DNA of 64,000 bases from JAICSD01 sp035637115 (GTDB lineage: Bacteria > Acidobacteriota > Vicinamibacteria > Vicinamibacterales > 2-12-FULL-66-21), in assembly GCA_035637115.1 (NCBI GenBank), contig DASPXV010000019.1, positions 14,053 through 78,052 on the forward strand, written 5' to 3'. The notes beneath the pieces are model-generated. The model made no database searches. It was not told the DNA's origin and saw nothing but the letters and a program-made list of their open reading frames with translations. Shown here piece by piece: positions 44,865 through 53,333 of the stretch (position 1 is its first letter; each line of letters starts with the position of its first letter). The position numbers and the translations under genes were made by a program.

Positions 44865-46112
44865 ATGGCTGATCAGGACGCGTCCACGCTGCGGTTGAAG
44901 CTCGACGAGGAGAGCAGGACGGGCGCCCGCATCAAGGTCGTGGGCGTCGGCGGCGGCGGCAGCAACGCCGTGAACCGCATGGTGCAGGCAGGGCTCGACG
45001 GCGTCGAGTTCATCGTCGCTAATACCGACCTACAGGCGATCAAGCTAAACGCCGCGCCGCACAAGATCCAGATAGGCGCGAAGCTGACGAAGGGTCTCGG
45101 CGCCGGCGCCGATCCGAACGTCGGCCGCCAGGCAGCGCTGGAAGATACGGACAAGCTGATCGAGGCGCTCGATGGCGCAGACATGGTGTTCGTGACGACG
45201 GGACTCGGCGGCGGCACCGGCACAGGGGCCGCACCCGTCATCGCCAGCCTGGCGAGCGAGCTCGGCGCGCTGACGATCGCGGTCGTCACGAAACCGTTCA
45301 AGTTCGAGGGGAAAAAGCGGCAGACGCAGGCGGAGCGCGGACTCGAAGAGCTGCGCGACTGCGTCGACACGGTGATCACGATTCCGAACGAACGCCTGCT
45401 CTCGACGATTGCGAGGACGACGTCGCTGACCGAAGCCTTCACGACGGCAGATGACGTGCTCCGGCAAGCGATCCAGGGCATCTCGGACCTTATCCTCGTG
45501 CCCGGCCTGATCAATCTGGACTTCGCCGACGTGAAAACGATCATGGCGGGAATGGGGATCGCGATCATGGGCACCGGCATCGGCGAAGGAGAAAACCGCG
45601 CGATGGAAGCGGCGAGCAGCGCGATCTCCAGCCCCCTGCTGGAGGACGCGTCCGTCAAGGGAGCTCGCGGTGTCATCATCAACGTGACCGGCGGCGGCGA
45701 CCTGTCGCTGATCGAAGTTAGCGAGGCGTCGGCAATCATCCAGCAGGCGGCGCACGAAGACGCCAACATCATCTTCGGCGCGGTCGTCGATCCGAAGATG
45801 CAGGGCAAGGTGAAGATCACCGTGATCGCGACCGGCTTCGATCGGGTCGCTGCCGTGAAGCAGGCGACGGCGTCGTCCGCGGTGACGCCGGTGGACCTGC
45901 AGTCGTATGCCTCCTACCAGGTGCCCGAGAAGGTGGCCGCGTCAGGCGGCAGCAGCACCCGCCTGACGGTCTCGCGCCGGCCCGTGCTGGAGATGCCGAT
46001 TGCGGCGGCGGCAGCGGATCCCGCCACCGACACGTTCAGCCCCGGCGCCGAATTCGAGCCGGTCTCTCAGCTGGATGTGCCCGCGTTCCTGCGCCGGCAG
46101 AATGAGGGCTAA
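44865..46112 (+). CDS. ftsZ: cell division GTPase FtsZ
   Basis: 415 residues. KVVGVGGGGSNAVNRMVQAG is the first nucleotide loop, GLGGGTGTGAAPVIASLASE the tubulin signature near residues 115-125, and LDFADVKTIMAGMGIAIMGT the T7 region. The C-terminal SQLDVPAFLRRQNEG is the conserved peptide that binds FtsA. I use ATG 44865, which has GGAGGG 4 nt upstream; an ATG at 44853 overlapping the ftsA stop is the alternative. It is the last gene of the cluster. Confidence 0.97.
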   Translation: MADQDASTLRLKLDEESRTGARIKVVGVGGGGSNAVNRMVQAGLDGVEFIVANTDLQAIKLNAAPHKIQIGAKLTKGLGAGADPNVGRQAALEDTDKLIEALDGADMVFVTTGLGGGTGTGAAPVIASLASELGALTIAVVTKPFKFEGKKRQTQAERGLEELRDCVDTVITIPNERLLSTIARTTSLTEAFTTADDVLRQAIQGISDLILVPGLINLDFADVKTIMAGMGIAIMGTGIGEGENRAMEAASSAISSPLLEDASVKGARGVIINVTGGGDLSLIEVSEASAIIQQAAHEDANIIFGAVVDPKMQGKVKITVIATGFDRVAAVKQATASSAVTPVDLQSYASYQVPEKVAASGGSSTRLTVSRRPVLEMPIAAAAADPATDTFSPGAEFEPVSQLDVPAFLRRQNEG

Positions 46113-46145
46113 ACGTCGGCGGCTGAGCCGCTTCGGCGAACCAGG

Positions 46146-46188
46146 TCGCGCGTGCCTGATACACTAGGTATATCCAAGGCACGCGCGA
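46146..46188. promoter_or_regulatory. perfect 12-bp inverted repeat after ftsZ
   Basis: TCGCGCGTGCCT at 46146-46157 and AGGCACGCGCGA at 46177-46188 are exact complements around a 19-nt loop that itself can pair GATA with TATC. No T-run follows, so it is not a classic terminator. It sits in the 134-bp ftsZ-radical SAM spacer and may be an operator, an RNA hairpin or a terminator without U-tract. Confidence 0.5.
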
Positions 46189-46246
46189 TCGCCGTCTCTT
46201 CAGCAGGGCGTCGCGCACGATCATTCTCACGTAACACCTGAACCAT

Positions 46247-47998
46247 ATGCCGCCACGCCAGGAGCGCGGAGGCGCGAGCGACCCTCTCGACGTTCTCTCC
46301 CGGGAAGTCGGCTACATCCGCAAACCGCACGGCGGCCGGCTTCGCGTAGCGCTCGCGTTTCCGAATACGTACTTCGTCGGGATGTCCAATCTGGGCTTCC
46401 AGACGCTCTATCGGCTCTTCAACGAGCTGGAGGACGTCGTATGCGAACGCGTGTGCCTGCCGCCGAAGCAGGAGCTTCACGCTGCACTCGCGTCCGGGCA
46501 GCCGCTGCGCACGATCGAATCCAACACACCGGTTCGCGATTTCGACGTTCTCGCCTTTTCCGTCTCCTTCGAGTGGGACTACACGAACGTCGTCTCCATG
46601 CTTCGCCTGGCCGGGATCCCCGTGCGCGCCGAGGCGCGGACGAAGCACGACCCGCTGGTCGTCATCGGCGGTGCGGTGACGTTCGTCAATCCGGAACCGC
46701 TCGCACTATTCGCGGACGTCATCGCCGCCGGCGAAGGAGAGATGCTCGTCCCCACGCTGATGTCGGCGCTACGCTCGTCGGATGGGCGCGACGACCTCCT
46801 CACGCGGCTCGCGGCGGAGCGCGGGTTCTACATCCCCTCGTTCTACGAAGTGCGCTACAACGCGGACCGCACGATCGCGGCGTTCGAGCCGAAGCCAGGC
46901 ACGGGCGCGCCCGCTGTCGTGAAGAAAGCCGCTGTCAAGAGCACCGAGAGGCTCGATCCGCCCTCGACGCGCATCTTCACACCGGACACCGAGTTCGGAT
47001 CGCGCTTCCTTATCGAGGTCGTGCGTGGCTGCGCGAACCTGTGCCGCTTCTGCTGGGCCGGCTACAACTACCTGCCCGTTCGCGCGTTTCCCGCCGACAG
47101 GATCCTCGAGCTCGCCCGCGAGGCCAAGGCCTATGCCAACCGCGCCGGTCTCGTCTCCATCGCGCTCTGCGATCATCCGGAGATCGAACGCATCCTCTCG
47201 GGGCTGATCGCGATGGGCTACTCCATTTCACCGGCATCGCTCCGACTGGACGACCTGACCGACGAGATCGTCGGAATGCTGCACCAGAGCGGCGAACGAT
47301 CGATCACCATCGCTCCCGAAACCGGATCCGACCGGCTGCGGCGCGTGATCAACAAAACGGTGACCAACGCCGAGATCCTCGACAAGGCGGATCTCATCTT
47401 CAGATCCGGCATGGACAATCTGAAGCTGTACTACATGATCGGCCTCCCTACGGAAGATGACGCGGACATCGAGAGCATTCGCGATCTGACCGCGCAGCTG
47501 CGCGACATCATGTTGAGCCACGCGCGCCCCAAGGGCCGTATCGGGCGCATTGTGGCCAGCGTGAACCCGTTGATTCCGAAGCCGGGGACCGCGTACCAGT
47601 GGCTGCCGATGGAAGATCCCGCGGTTACGGATCGCAAGGGCAAGCGGCTGCGCACGCTGGTGGCGGATCTCGACAACGTCTACTTCAACATCAAGTCCGA
47701 GCGGCACTCGTACTACCAGGCGTTGATGTCGCTCGGCGATCGCCGCGTCGCACCCGCCATTGAAGCGGCCGAACGGAACGGCGGCAACTGGCGCGCGGCC
47801 GTAGCGGAAACCGGCGTTGACGCCGACTTCTATATCTTCCGCGACCGCTCCGCCGACGCCGTGCTCCCCTGGGACATCATCGACGGCGGCATGAAGTCCT
47901 CCTTCTTCCGTGCCGAGTTCGACAAGGGGCTCAAGGAAGAGTGGACGCTTCCTCCCAAGCGCTCCGCGGAAAACAAGAAATTCCTTCCAGTTCTCTAG
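46247..47998 (+). CDS. B12-binding/radical SAM protein (TIGR03960-like)
   Basis: 583 residues. The N-terminal 200 (RVALAFPNTYFVGMSNLGFQ, IPVRAEARTKHDPLVVIGGA, NPEPLALFADVIAAGEGE) resemble the class of radical SAM proteins often linked to rodA/rng loci. The cluster is VRGCANLCRFCWAGYNYLPV, and MLHQSGERSITIAPETGSDR and KLYYMIGLPTEDDADI are core strands. The substrate is unknown in the family. It follows the dcw cluster after a hairpin-bearing spacer and converges on the small gene at 47995 with a 4-bp stop overlap. Confidence 0.85.
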   Translation: MPPRQERGGASDPLDVLSREVGYIRKPHGGRLRVALAFPNTYFVGMSNLGFQTLYRLFNELEDVVCERVCLPPKQELHAALASGQPLRTIESNTPVRDFDVLAFSVSFEWDYTNVVSMLRLAGIPVRAEARTKHDPLVVIGGAVTFVNPEPLALFADVIAAGEGEMLVPTLMSALRSSDGRDDLLTRLAAERGFYIPSFYEVRYNADRTIAAFEPKPGTGAPAVVKKAAVKSTERLDPPSTRIFTPDTEFGSRFLIEVVRGCANLCRFCWAGYNYLPVRAFPADRILELAREAKAYANRAGLVSIALCDHPEIERILSGLIAMGYSISPASLRLDDLTDEIVGMLHQSGERSITIAPETGSDRLRRVINKTVTNAEILDKADLIFRSGMDNLKLYYMIGLPTEDDADIESIRDLTAQLRDIMLSHARPKGRIGRIVASVNPLIPKPGTAYQWLPMEDPAVTDRKGKRLRTLVADLDNVYFNIKSERHSYYQALMSLGDRRVAPAIEAAERNGGNWRAAVAETGVDADFYIFRDRSADAVLPWDIIDGGMKSSFFRAEFDKGLKEEWTLPPKRSAENKKFLPVL

Positions 47999-48300
47999 GC
48001 CGTCGCTTCGATCGGCGCGCCGACGTGTTCCGCGTACGCCTCGAGGATCAGGTCCCGGATGCGGTTCTGGGCTGTGCTGTCGACCGCCGGCCGCAACAGC
48101 GAAAACGAGCGGCGCTCGCCGTTCACCGAGTACTGCCGGGCGGGAAAGGTGACGTTGCGGCCCGTCCCGGTTTTCCGCTCCCACACCGCGAAGCCAATCA
48201 GTTTCAATCCCTCGAGCGGACCGTCGGTGAAATGCAGCTCCGCGTCGGCGAGCTTCCCGGGCGGGTTTCCCTTTTCATACGACACGATCTTGATCGTCAT
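47995..48300 (-). CDS. small SpoVG-like protein
   Basis: 101 residues from ATG 48300, with GGAGG 7 nt upstream. The pattern of strands (GKLADAELHFTDGPLEGLKL, IGFAVWERKTGTGRNVTFPA, RQYSVNGERRSF) and a final helix (AQNRIRDLILEAYAEHV) recalls SpoVG, the small RNA/DNA-binding regulator, which is about 90 residues. The match is of layout and a few residues only, so the name is tentative; otherwise it is an unrecognised conserved-looking small protein. Upstream 48301-48443 holds no gene. Confidence 0.5.
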   Translation of the reverse strand: MTIKIVSYEKGNPPGKLADAELHFTDGPLEGLKLIGFAVWERKTGTGRNVTFPARQYSVNGERRSFSLLRPAVDSTAQNRIRDLILEAYAEHVGAPIEATA

Positions 48301-48443
48301 GGGCGAGCCTCCATCGCGTGCAGGGCAAGCGGCGCACCAGCCGTTCGCGCGCCGAATGGTTTCCGGAAGTGAGGCAGAGAAAGGGATTGCGGAACGGCGC
48401 CCGCGGCGTCTGCTTTCGCGCCGCGCGCTGACGACAACCGCCG

Positions 48444-48833
48444 TTACCCGGGCAGGTCGTCCAGGAGGAGCACCTGGGCCAACGCGAGCGCGTCGGAATG
48501 GGTGATGGTCAGGAGAGACCGGCGGGCCTTCATCGCGTCGAAACGGCGCAGGGCGCCCCCTGTCAACCGCAGTTGCGGGGGGCCGCCATGACGGCGCACC
48601 TCGATGTCCTTCCACAGCACGCCGCGCGAATGACCGGTGCCCAGCGCCTTCATCGCCGCTTCTTTGGAGGCGAAGCGCCCGGCGAGGCTCGGGACCGGAT
48701 CCCGCTGCCGCATACAATAGGCAATCTCCGCGTCAGTGAATATGCGGCGCAGGAACCGATCGCCGTACCGCGCGAACACGTCGCGCACGCGCGGGATGTC
48801 GGTAGCGTCGAACCCGAGCCCGATGATCGCCAT
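48444..48833 (-). CDS. acpS: holo-[acyl-carrier-protein] synthase AcpS
   Basis: 129 residues. IIGLGFDATDIPRVRDVFAR carries the metal-binding Asp, and FTDAEIAYCMRQRD and LAGRFASKEAAMKALGTGHS with the Glu-Ala catalytic helix are AcpS motifs; LTITHSDALALAQVLL ends it. It adds 4'-phosphopantetheine from CoA to acyl carrier protein. Its ATG is read from the same CATG tetramer as the start of the divergent gene at 48832. Confidence 0.93.
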   Translation of the reverse strand: MAIIGLGFDATDIPRVRDVFARYGDRFLRRIFTDAEIAYCMRQRDPVPSLAGRFASKEAAMKALGTGHSRGVLWKDIEVRRHGGPPQLRLTGGALRRFDAMKARRSLLTITHSDALALAQVLLLDDLPG

Positions 48834-49593
48834 GGCCGATCCCAAGCCTAACGACGCCTTCCAGTGGACGCAAGAGCCCTGGGGACGCGCGCTGCGTTGT
48901 ACGCGCCTGCCGGCGCCGCATCTCTTCACCTCGCGCGACCTCGTGCTGCGCGACGATCAGGCGGAATGGGACGCAGTGTCGGCGTCACTCGGCGTGACGC
49001 GCGATCGGCTCCTGCTGGTCAAACAGGTCCACGGTATTCACGCCGTCATCGCACGGAAGGGAACGACGGGATGGGCAAAGCCGCAGGCGGACATCATCAT
49101 CAGCGATGACCCGGCCGTCGCGATCGGCGTCCGGACCGCCGACTGCGCGCCTATCCTTGTATACGACCAGACGCGAAACGTCGTCGGCGCGGCCCACGCC
49201 GGCTGGAGAGGCGCCGCTTCGCATGTGGCGCTTGCCGCGGTGCGCGCGATGCACAACGAATTCGGTACCAATGCGGCGGATCTGATCGCCGCGATCGGTC
49301 CGTGTTTGGGGCAGTGCTGCGGGGAGGTCGGGCCGGAAGTCGTCGAAGCGTTTCGCGCCGGAGGCGCGGACGCGGCATCAATCGACGTGTGGTTCAGGCC
49401 CGGTAAAGGGGATCGATCGTTTCTGGATCTGGAACGCGCGAACCGCGATCAGCTGGAAGACGCGGGGATGAATCCCGACACGATCTTCACGTCAGGTCTC
49501 TGCACGAAGAGCAACGCGGAGCGCCTGCATTCCTATCGCGCGGCGCGTGAAGGCGCGGGACGGTTGCTTGGCGCGATCCGCTGCCTGGCCTGA
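48832..49593 (+). CDS. pgeF: PgeF/YfiH laccase-domain purine nucleoside phosphorylase
   Basis: 253 residues from ATG 48832. LLLVKQVHGIHAVIARKG carries the first His, AIGVRTADCAPILVYDQTR the Cys, and VVGAAHAGWRGAASHVALAA the second His of the zinc site; IGPCLGQCCGEVGPEVVEAF is also conserved. The family cleaves purine nucleosides and repairs UDP-MurNAc mis-editing. An ATG at 48823 is possible but would lengthen the overlap with acpS. The 3' end overlaps the convergent lipoprotein gene by 61 bp. Confidence 0.92.
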   Translation: MADPKPNDAFQWTQEPWGRALRCTRLPAPHLFTSRDLVLRDDQAEWDAVSASLGVTRDRLLLVKQVHGIHAVIARKGTTGWAKPQADIIISDDPAVAIGVRTADCAPILVYDQTRNVVGAAHAGWRGAASHVALAAVRAMHNEFGTNAADLIAAIGPCLGQCCGEVGPEVVEAFRAGGADAASIDVWFRPGKGDRSFLDLERANRDQLEDAGMNPDTIFTSGLCTKSNAERLHSYRAAREGAGRLLGAIRCLA

Positions 49594-50084
49594 CCGATCG
49601 GTACTCTCGCTTCGCCGCTCAGCAGCGTCATTGGACCGAATACGGGCTGGCCGAGGCGTCCCGCGTCGACGCCAATCGTTCCGTGGAGGCGATAACCTAT
49701 CGGCTGCCGCGCGAGCACGCGCCGCCCGACACCGCCGAGCCCCGGAAGATCGCTGAAGCTGATCGAGATGTCGATCGGGATGACAATGTCGCTGCCGCCG
49801 CCGAGCGGCAGGCCGAGAGGAAAGTCGGCATCGGCCGCGCGCGACTCGTCGAGATAGAGCGTGCCTTTCAACGTGCCGAGCCGCAGCCCGAACGCGTTTG
49901 GATTCGTGACTCTCGTCCACAGGCGCACGCCCGCGCCCGTCATACCCATCAGCCGGATTTCCGCGGGCTGATCGCGGACCTGCTCGAAACGCGGCGGCTG
50001 CACGAGGGTGCCGAGCTGATCGAGTCCGGCGCATGCCTGTAGCAGCAACAGCGAAACCCCAACCGTCGCGAGACGTGTTCGCAC
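49533..50084 (-). CDS. LEA type-2 (WHy domain) lipoprotein
   Basis: 183 residues from GTG 50084. The signal ends in LLLLQACAG, a lipobox with Cys 18, so the mature protein is probably an outer-membrane or periplasmic lipoprotein. RLMGMTGAGVRLWTRVTNPN begins the LEA_2/WHy beta sandwich, with the usual NPN followed by GLRLGTLKGTLYLDESR. The domain is tied to desiccation or lipid binding. The 3' 61 bp overlap the convergent pgeF gene, a deep overlap for unrelated genes. Confidence 0.75.
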   Translation of the reverse strand: MRTRLATVGVSLLLLQACAGLDQLGTLVQPPRFEQVRDQPAEIRLMGMTGAGVRLWTRVTNPNAFGLRLGTLKGTLYLDESRAADADFPLGLPLGGGSDIVIPIDISISFSDLPGLGGVGRRVLARQPIGYRLHGTIGVDAGRLGQPVFGPMTLLSGEARVPIGQARQRIAPSNRPAPSRAAR

Positions 50085-50115
50085 GAGCCGATCTCGTGCA
50101 AAACACTGGCCTCTA

Positions 50116-50532
50116 TCAGCTGGACTTGAGCATCTGTTCCGCTTCGTCCATGCCGAGATTCGACAGACGATCCGCGTCCTTGTTGAACTCGCGACGGACG
50201 TGCTCGAAAGAGACGTCGCCGACGCGGCGGATCAGCGCGCAGGCCTGGAGGAAGAGCGGCTTCAGTCCCTCGTGCTTCACCTTGTACTCCCCGCGCATCT
50301 GCTTGACGAGGAGCTCGGAGTCAGCGCGGATATGCACCTTGGTGTGCCCGCGCGTCGCGGCCCATTGCAGCGCCGCGAGCAGGCCGTTGTACTCGGCGAC
50401 GTTGTTGGTGGCGATGCCGAGCCCGCCGTGCAGCTCGTCGAGCACGGTGCCGTCTGGACCCTGGATGTAGACGCCGTAACCGGCGGGACCGGGATTGCCC
50501 CGCGCGCCGCCGTCTATGTACGCCGTGATCAC
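50116..50532 (-). CDS. ribonuclease HI family protein
   Basis: 138 residues from GTG 50532 in a GTGA overlap with the zinc-ribbon gene. TAYIDGGARGNPGPAGYGVY has the first catalytic Asp, TNNVAEYNGLLAALQWA the Glu, HIRADSELLVKQM the second Asp, and HVRREFNKDADRLSNLGMDE the last Asp region. The protein fits the bacterial/archaeal RNase HI class that hydrolyses RNA in RNA-DNA hybrids; the compact size and missing basic protrusion separate it from E. coli RnhA. Confidence 0.9.
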   Translation of the reverse strand: MITAYIDGGARGNPGPAGYGVYIQGPDGTVLDELHGGLGIATNNVAEYNGLLAALQWAATRGHTKVHIRADSELLVKQMRGEYKVKHEGLKPLFLQACALIRRVGDVSFEHVRREFNKDADRLSNLGMDEAEQMLKSS

Positions 50533-51254
50533 GACGCCTGGGAAGCGGGAGCGGACACGAAGTAGAGAATCCGCTGGCAGCTTTCACACTGGACGATGCC
50601 ATCGTTGCGGCGGACGGTATTGAACACCTGTGGGCGCAAACGCACGTGGCAGATCGTGCAGATGCCGTGCTTCGCTTCCGCGACAGCGATCCCCTGCCGC
50701 CGCGCCGCCGCGAGTTCGTACGTCGCGAGCACCTGCTTGTCGATCGCGGCCACGATGGCCGCGCGCTCGGCGACGAGCCTGTCGAGAGATTTCTGCAGCT
50801 CGGCGTCTTCCGCCTGCAACTTCTTGCGGTCCGCTTCGATGGTTTTCTGCTGCGTGGCGAGGTCCGTTTCGGCCGCCTTGATCGCGGCCGCGAGGTCGTC
50901 GGCCTCGACCATCCGCTCGAGGATCGCGTCCTCGTGTGTCTTGACTTCTCCCTGGGCGTGCGCGATCTCGTGCTGGATCGCGTGATATTCCTGGTTGGTC
51001 TTCACCGCCATCGCCTGATCGCGGTACTTCGAGAGGCGCCCCTGGTGCAGCGCGACCTCTTTCTCGATCGCGCGCCGCGCCTCCTGGTTCGCCGCGAGGC
51101 TCGCTTTCGCCTCGGCCAGACGCTGCTTCGCGGCTTCGAGCCGCGCCTCGAACGCCTTTTCGCGTTCGGGTTCTTCTGCCAGTTGTTTGCGTGCCGCGGT
51201 CGCGGCGGTGTCGAGTTGCTGGAGAGCGATGACTCGCTCTAAATCCGCGTGCAT
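50529..51254 (-). CDS. zinc-ribbon coiled-coil protein (C4-type, DUF164/CdsZ-like)
   Basis: 241 residues from ATG 51254. About 180 residues are a long Glu/Lys/Ala-rich coiled coil (ADLERVIALQQLDTAATAAR onward), then a C4 ribbon with CTIC and CESC pairs near the C-terminus. This layout matches the CdsZ/FliH-like zinc-ribbon family, often next to RNase H genes in bacteria. It is coupled by overlap to the RNase H gene, so the two are probably made together. Role not established. Confidence 0.85.
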   Translation of the reverse strand: MHADLERVIALQQLDTAATAARKQLAEEPEREKAFEARLEAAKQRLAEAKASLAANQEARRAIEKEVALHQGRLSKYRDQAMAVKTNQEYHAIQHEIAHAQGEVKTHEDAILERMVEADDLAAAIKAAETDLATQQKTIEADRKKLQAEDAELQKSLDRLVAERAAIVAAIDKQVLATYELAAARRQGIAVAEAKHGICTICHVRLRPQVFNTVRRNDGIVQCESCQRILYFVSAPASQAS

Positions 51255-51290
51255 GGATGGCCCATTGTACATGGGGTGTGCGGGCTGGAG

Positions 51291-51414
51291 GTCCACCTTC
51301 ACCTTCGCGGCTGCGCCGCTTCGGTGGACAGGTCGCTCCTTTGCCTAAGAGGGCTTGCCTTGCTTAGCACTAGCGAAGGCTCGCCAGCCGTCCACCTTCG
51401 CAGCTTCGGCGGAC
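51291..51414. repeat. pair of GTCCACC-type hairpins between zinc-ribbon gene and tRNA
   Basis: Hairpin 1 is 51291-51329 (GTCCACC and GGTGGAC at its ends), hairpin 2 is 51390-51414 (GTCCACC and GGCGGAC, with TTCG in each arm). Both hold TTCG next to the arms. They are near copies of one palindromic unit in a 220-bp spacer without a gene and look like REP elements. Confidence 0.7.
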
Positions 51415-51474
51415 ACCTTCGCGTGGGCCTGCCCATCGTAGCTGACGCGTACGTGGGCACGCGTGAGCGGAAGG

Positions 51475-51547
51475 TGGGCCCACCAGGATTCGAACCTGGA
51501 ACGGGCCGGTTATGAGCCGGCGGCTCTAACCGTTGAGCTATGGGCCC
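51475..51547 (-). tRNA. tRNA with CAT anticodon (probably tRNA-Ile2)
   Basis: The minus strand folds into a 73-nt cloverleaf: a 7-bp GGGCCCA/TGGGCCC acceptor, a D-arm with GCTC, a 5-bp anticodon stem around CTCATAA, a T-arm CCAGG-TTCGAAT-CCTGG, discriminator A. CCA is not encoded. CAT can be elongator Met or lysidine-modified Ile2; the C4-G69 and C5-G68 pairs match the Ile2 identity used by TilS, so Ile2 is favoured. Confidence 0.9.
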
Positions 51548-51562
51548 GATCGATGCTAAACC

Positions 51563-51593
51563 AAGACGGAAGACGAAAGAAGGAAGAAAGAAG
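51563..51593. repeat. polypurine iterated motif between tRNA and rpoD
   Basis: A purine run on the plus strand (GAAGACGAAAGAAGG and neighbours) repeats units of the form AAGA/GGAAG over about 31 bp downstream of rpoD. It belongs with other spacers in the window that are built of short iterated words. Confidence 0.5.
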
Positions 51594-51606
51594 TACGTCT
51601 CCCGTG

Positions 51607-53316
51607 TTACGTTCTGCCTTCCAGGAACGCCTTCAGCTTGCGCGAGCGCGACGGGTGGCGCAGCTTGCGCAGTGCCTTCGCCTCGATCTGGCGGATCCGC
51701 TCGCGCGTGACGGCGAAGTTCTGGCCCACTTCCTCGAGCGTGTGCTCGCTGCCGTCTCCCACGCCGAAGCGCATCTTGATCACCTTCTCCTCGCGCGGCG
51801 TCAGCGTCTTGAGGACCTGGTCCGTCTGCTCCTTGAGATTCAGGTTGATCACCGCGTCGGACGGCGAGACGACCTGGCGATCCTCGATGAAGTCGCCAAG
51901 ATGCGAATCTTCCTCTTCGCCGATCGGCGTCTCGAGGGAGATCGGCTCCTGCGCGATCTTGAGGACCTTGCGCACCTTGCTGACCGGGATGTCCATCCGC
52001 TGCGCGATCTCTTCGGAAGTCGGTTCGCGCCCGAGCTCCTGCACCAGCGCGCGCGACGTGCGAATCAGCTTGTTGATCGTTTCGATCATGTGGACCGGGA
52101 TGCGGATCGTCCGCGCCTGGTCGGCGATCGCGCGGGTGATCGCCTGGCGGATCCACCACGTCGCGTAGGTCGAGAACTTGTAGCCGCGGCGGTACTCGAA
52201 CTTGTCGACCGCCTTCATCAGGCCGATGTTGCCTTCCTGAATCAGGTCGAGGAACTGCAGCCCGCGGTTCGTGTACTTCTTGGCGATCGAGACGACGAGG
52301 CGGAGGTTGGCCTCGACCAGCTCCTTCTTCGCCTGCTCGGCCTGCGCTTCACCCTTCGAGATCGTCTCGAGGGTCCGCATCAACTGCTCCGGCGTCTCCT
52401 CGAGATCGTCGGCCATCGACTTGACCTGGACCTTGAGCTCCTTCTGCTGCTTGAGGAAGTTCTTGCGCTCTTCCTCCTTCAGCTTCGGCCGCCGGTTCTT
52501 CGCCGTCAGCTGCCGCTCGATGTAGGCGATCTGGCGCTGGAAGCGCATGACCGCTTCGACCTTGTCCTTGATCTGGTCGATCATGCGGCGCTTGATCGTC
52601 TCGGTGAACTCGATCTTGCGAATCAGCTGCGAGACTTCGACCTGCGCGCGCATGCTTTCCCAGCGCACCTTGCGGTACTTGCGCTTGTCCTTCGTCGTCG
52701 CGCCCTTGGCGGTGTTATCGAGTTTTTCCTTGCACTTCTCGCGGACCGCCCACGCTTTGCGTACCGCGTCGATCTGCCGGAGGACCTGCTTCTTGCGGTC
52801 CTCGATCTTCTCGTCGGTGAGCTCCTCGTCGACGAAGGTCACGAGCTCGCGGATGCTGCGCTCGTCGTTCTTGAGCGCGTCTCCCATCTGCATGATCAGC
52901 CGCGCGATCGTCGGCGTGCGCGAGATCGATTTGATCACGGCGAGCTTGCCCCGCTCGATGCGCTTCGCAATCTCGACTTCCCCCTCGCGCGTGAGCAGGG
53001 GAACCGTCCCCATCTCGCGGAGGTACATGCGGACGGGATCGTTGGTCTTGTCCAGCGCGCCCGGCGTCAGATCGAGCTCGAGCTCCTCTGCGCCTTCTCC
53101 CGTCCGATCCAGGAGCTTTTCTTCGCGGTAGGTCTTTTCGGAGTCAACGACCTCGATGCCGGCGCTCCCGAACGTGCTGAACAGGTCGTCCAGCTCGTCC
53201 GACGAGGTGATGTCTGCAGGCAGCAGTTCATTGACTTCGTCGTACAGCAGGTATCCCTTCTCCTTGCCGATGGAGATGAGCTGCCTTACCTCGTCGTATT
53301 TTTCTTCGATCGACAA
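51607..53316 (-). CDS. rpoD: primary sigma factor RpoD (sigma-70)
   Basis: 569 residues from TTG 53316. The start is set by AGGAGG 6 nt upstream (53323-53328); a start further upstream would swallow that site. DKTNDPVRMYLREMGTVPLL is region 1.2, a charged nonconserved region follows, KYTNRGLQFLDLIQEGNIGL and FSTYATWWIRQAITRAIADQ are regions 2.1-2.4, and LTPREEKVIKMRFGVGDG and VTRERIRQIEAKALRKLRHP are region 4. It directs general transcription. It and dnaG form the usual rpoD-dnaG pair. Confidence 0.97.
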   Translation of the reverse strand: MSIEEKYDEVRQLISIGKEKGYLLYDEVNELLPADITSSDELDDLFSTFGSAGIEVVDSEKTYREEKLLDRTGEGAEELELDLTPGALDKTNDPVRMYLREMGTVPLLTREGEVEIAKRIERGKLAVIKSISRTPTIARLIMQMGDALKNDERSIRELVTFVDEELTDEKIEDRKKQVLRQIDAVRKAWAVREKCKEKLDNTAKGATTKDKRKYRKVRWESMRAQVEVSQLIRKIEFTETIKRRMIDQIKDKVEAVMRFQRQIAYIERQLTAKNRRPKLKEEERKNFLKQQKELKVQVKSMADDLEETPEQLMRTLETISKGEAQAEQAKKELVEANLRLVVSIAKKYTNRGLQFLDLIQEGNIGLMKAVDKFEYRRGYKFSTYATWWIRQAITRAIADQARTIRIPVHMIETINKLIRTSRALVQELGREPTSEEIAQRMDIPVSKVRKVLKIAQEPISLETPIGEEEDSHLGDFIEDRQVVSPSDAVINLNLKEQTDQVLKTLTPREEKVIKMRFGVGDGSEHTLEEVGQNFAVTRERIRQIEAKALRKLRHPSRSRKLKAFLEGRT

Positions 53317-53333
53317 CGCCGTCCTCCTAAACC

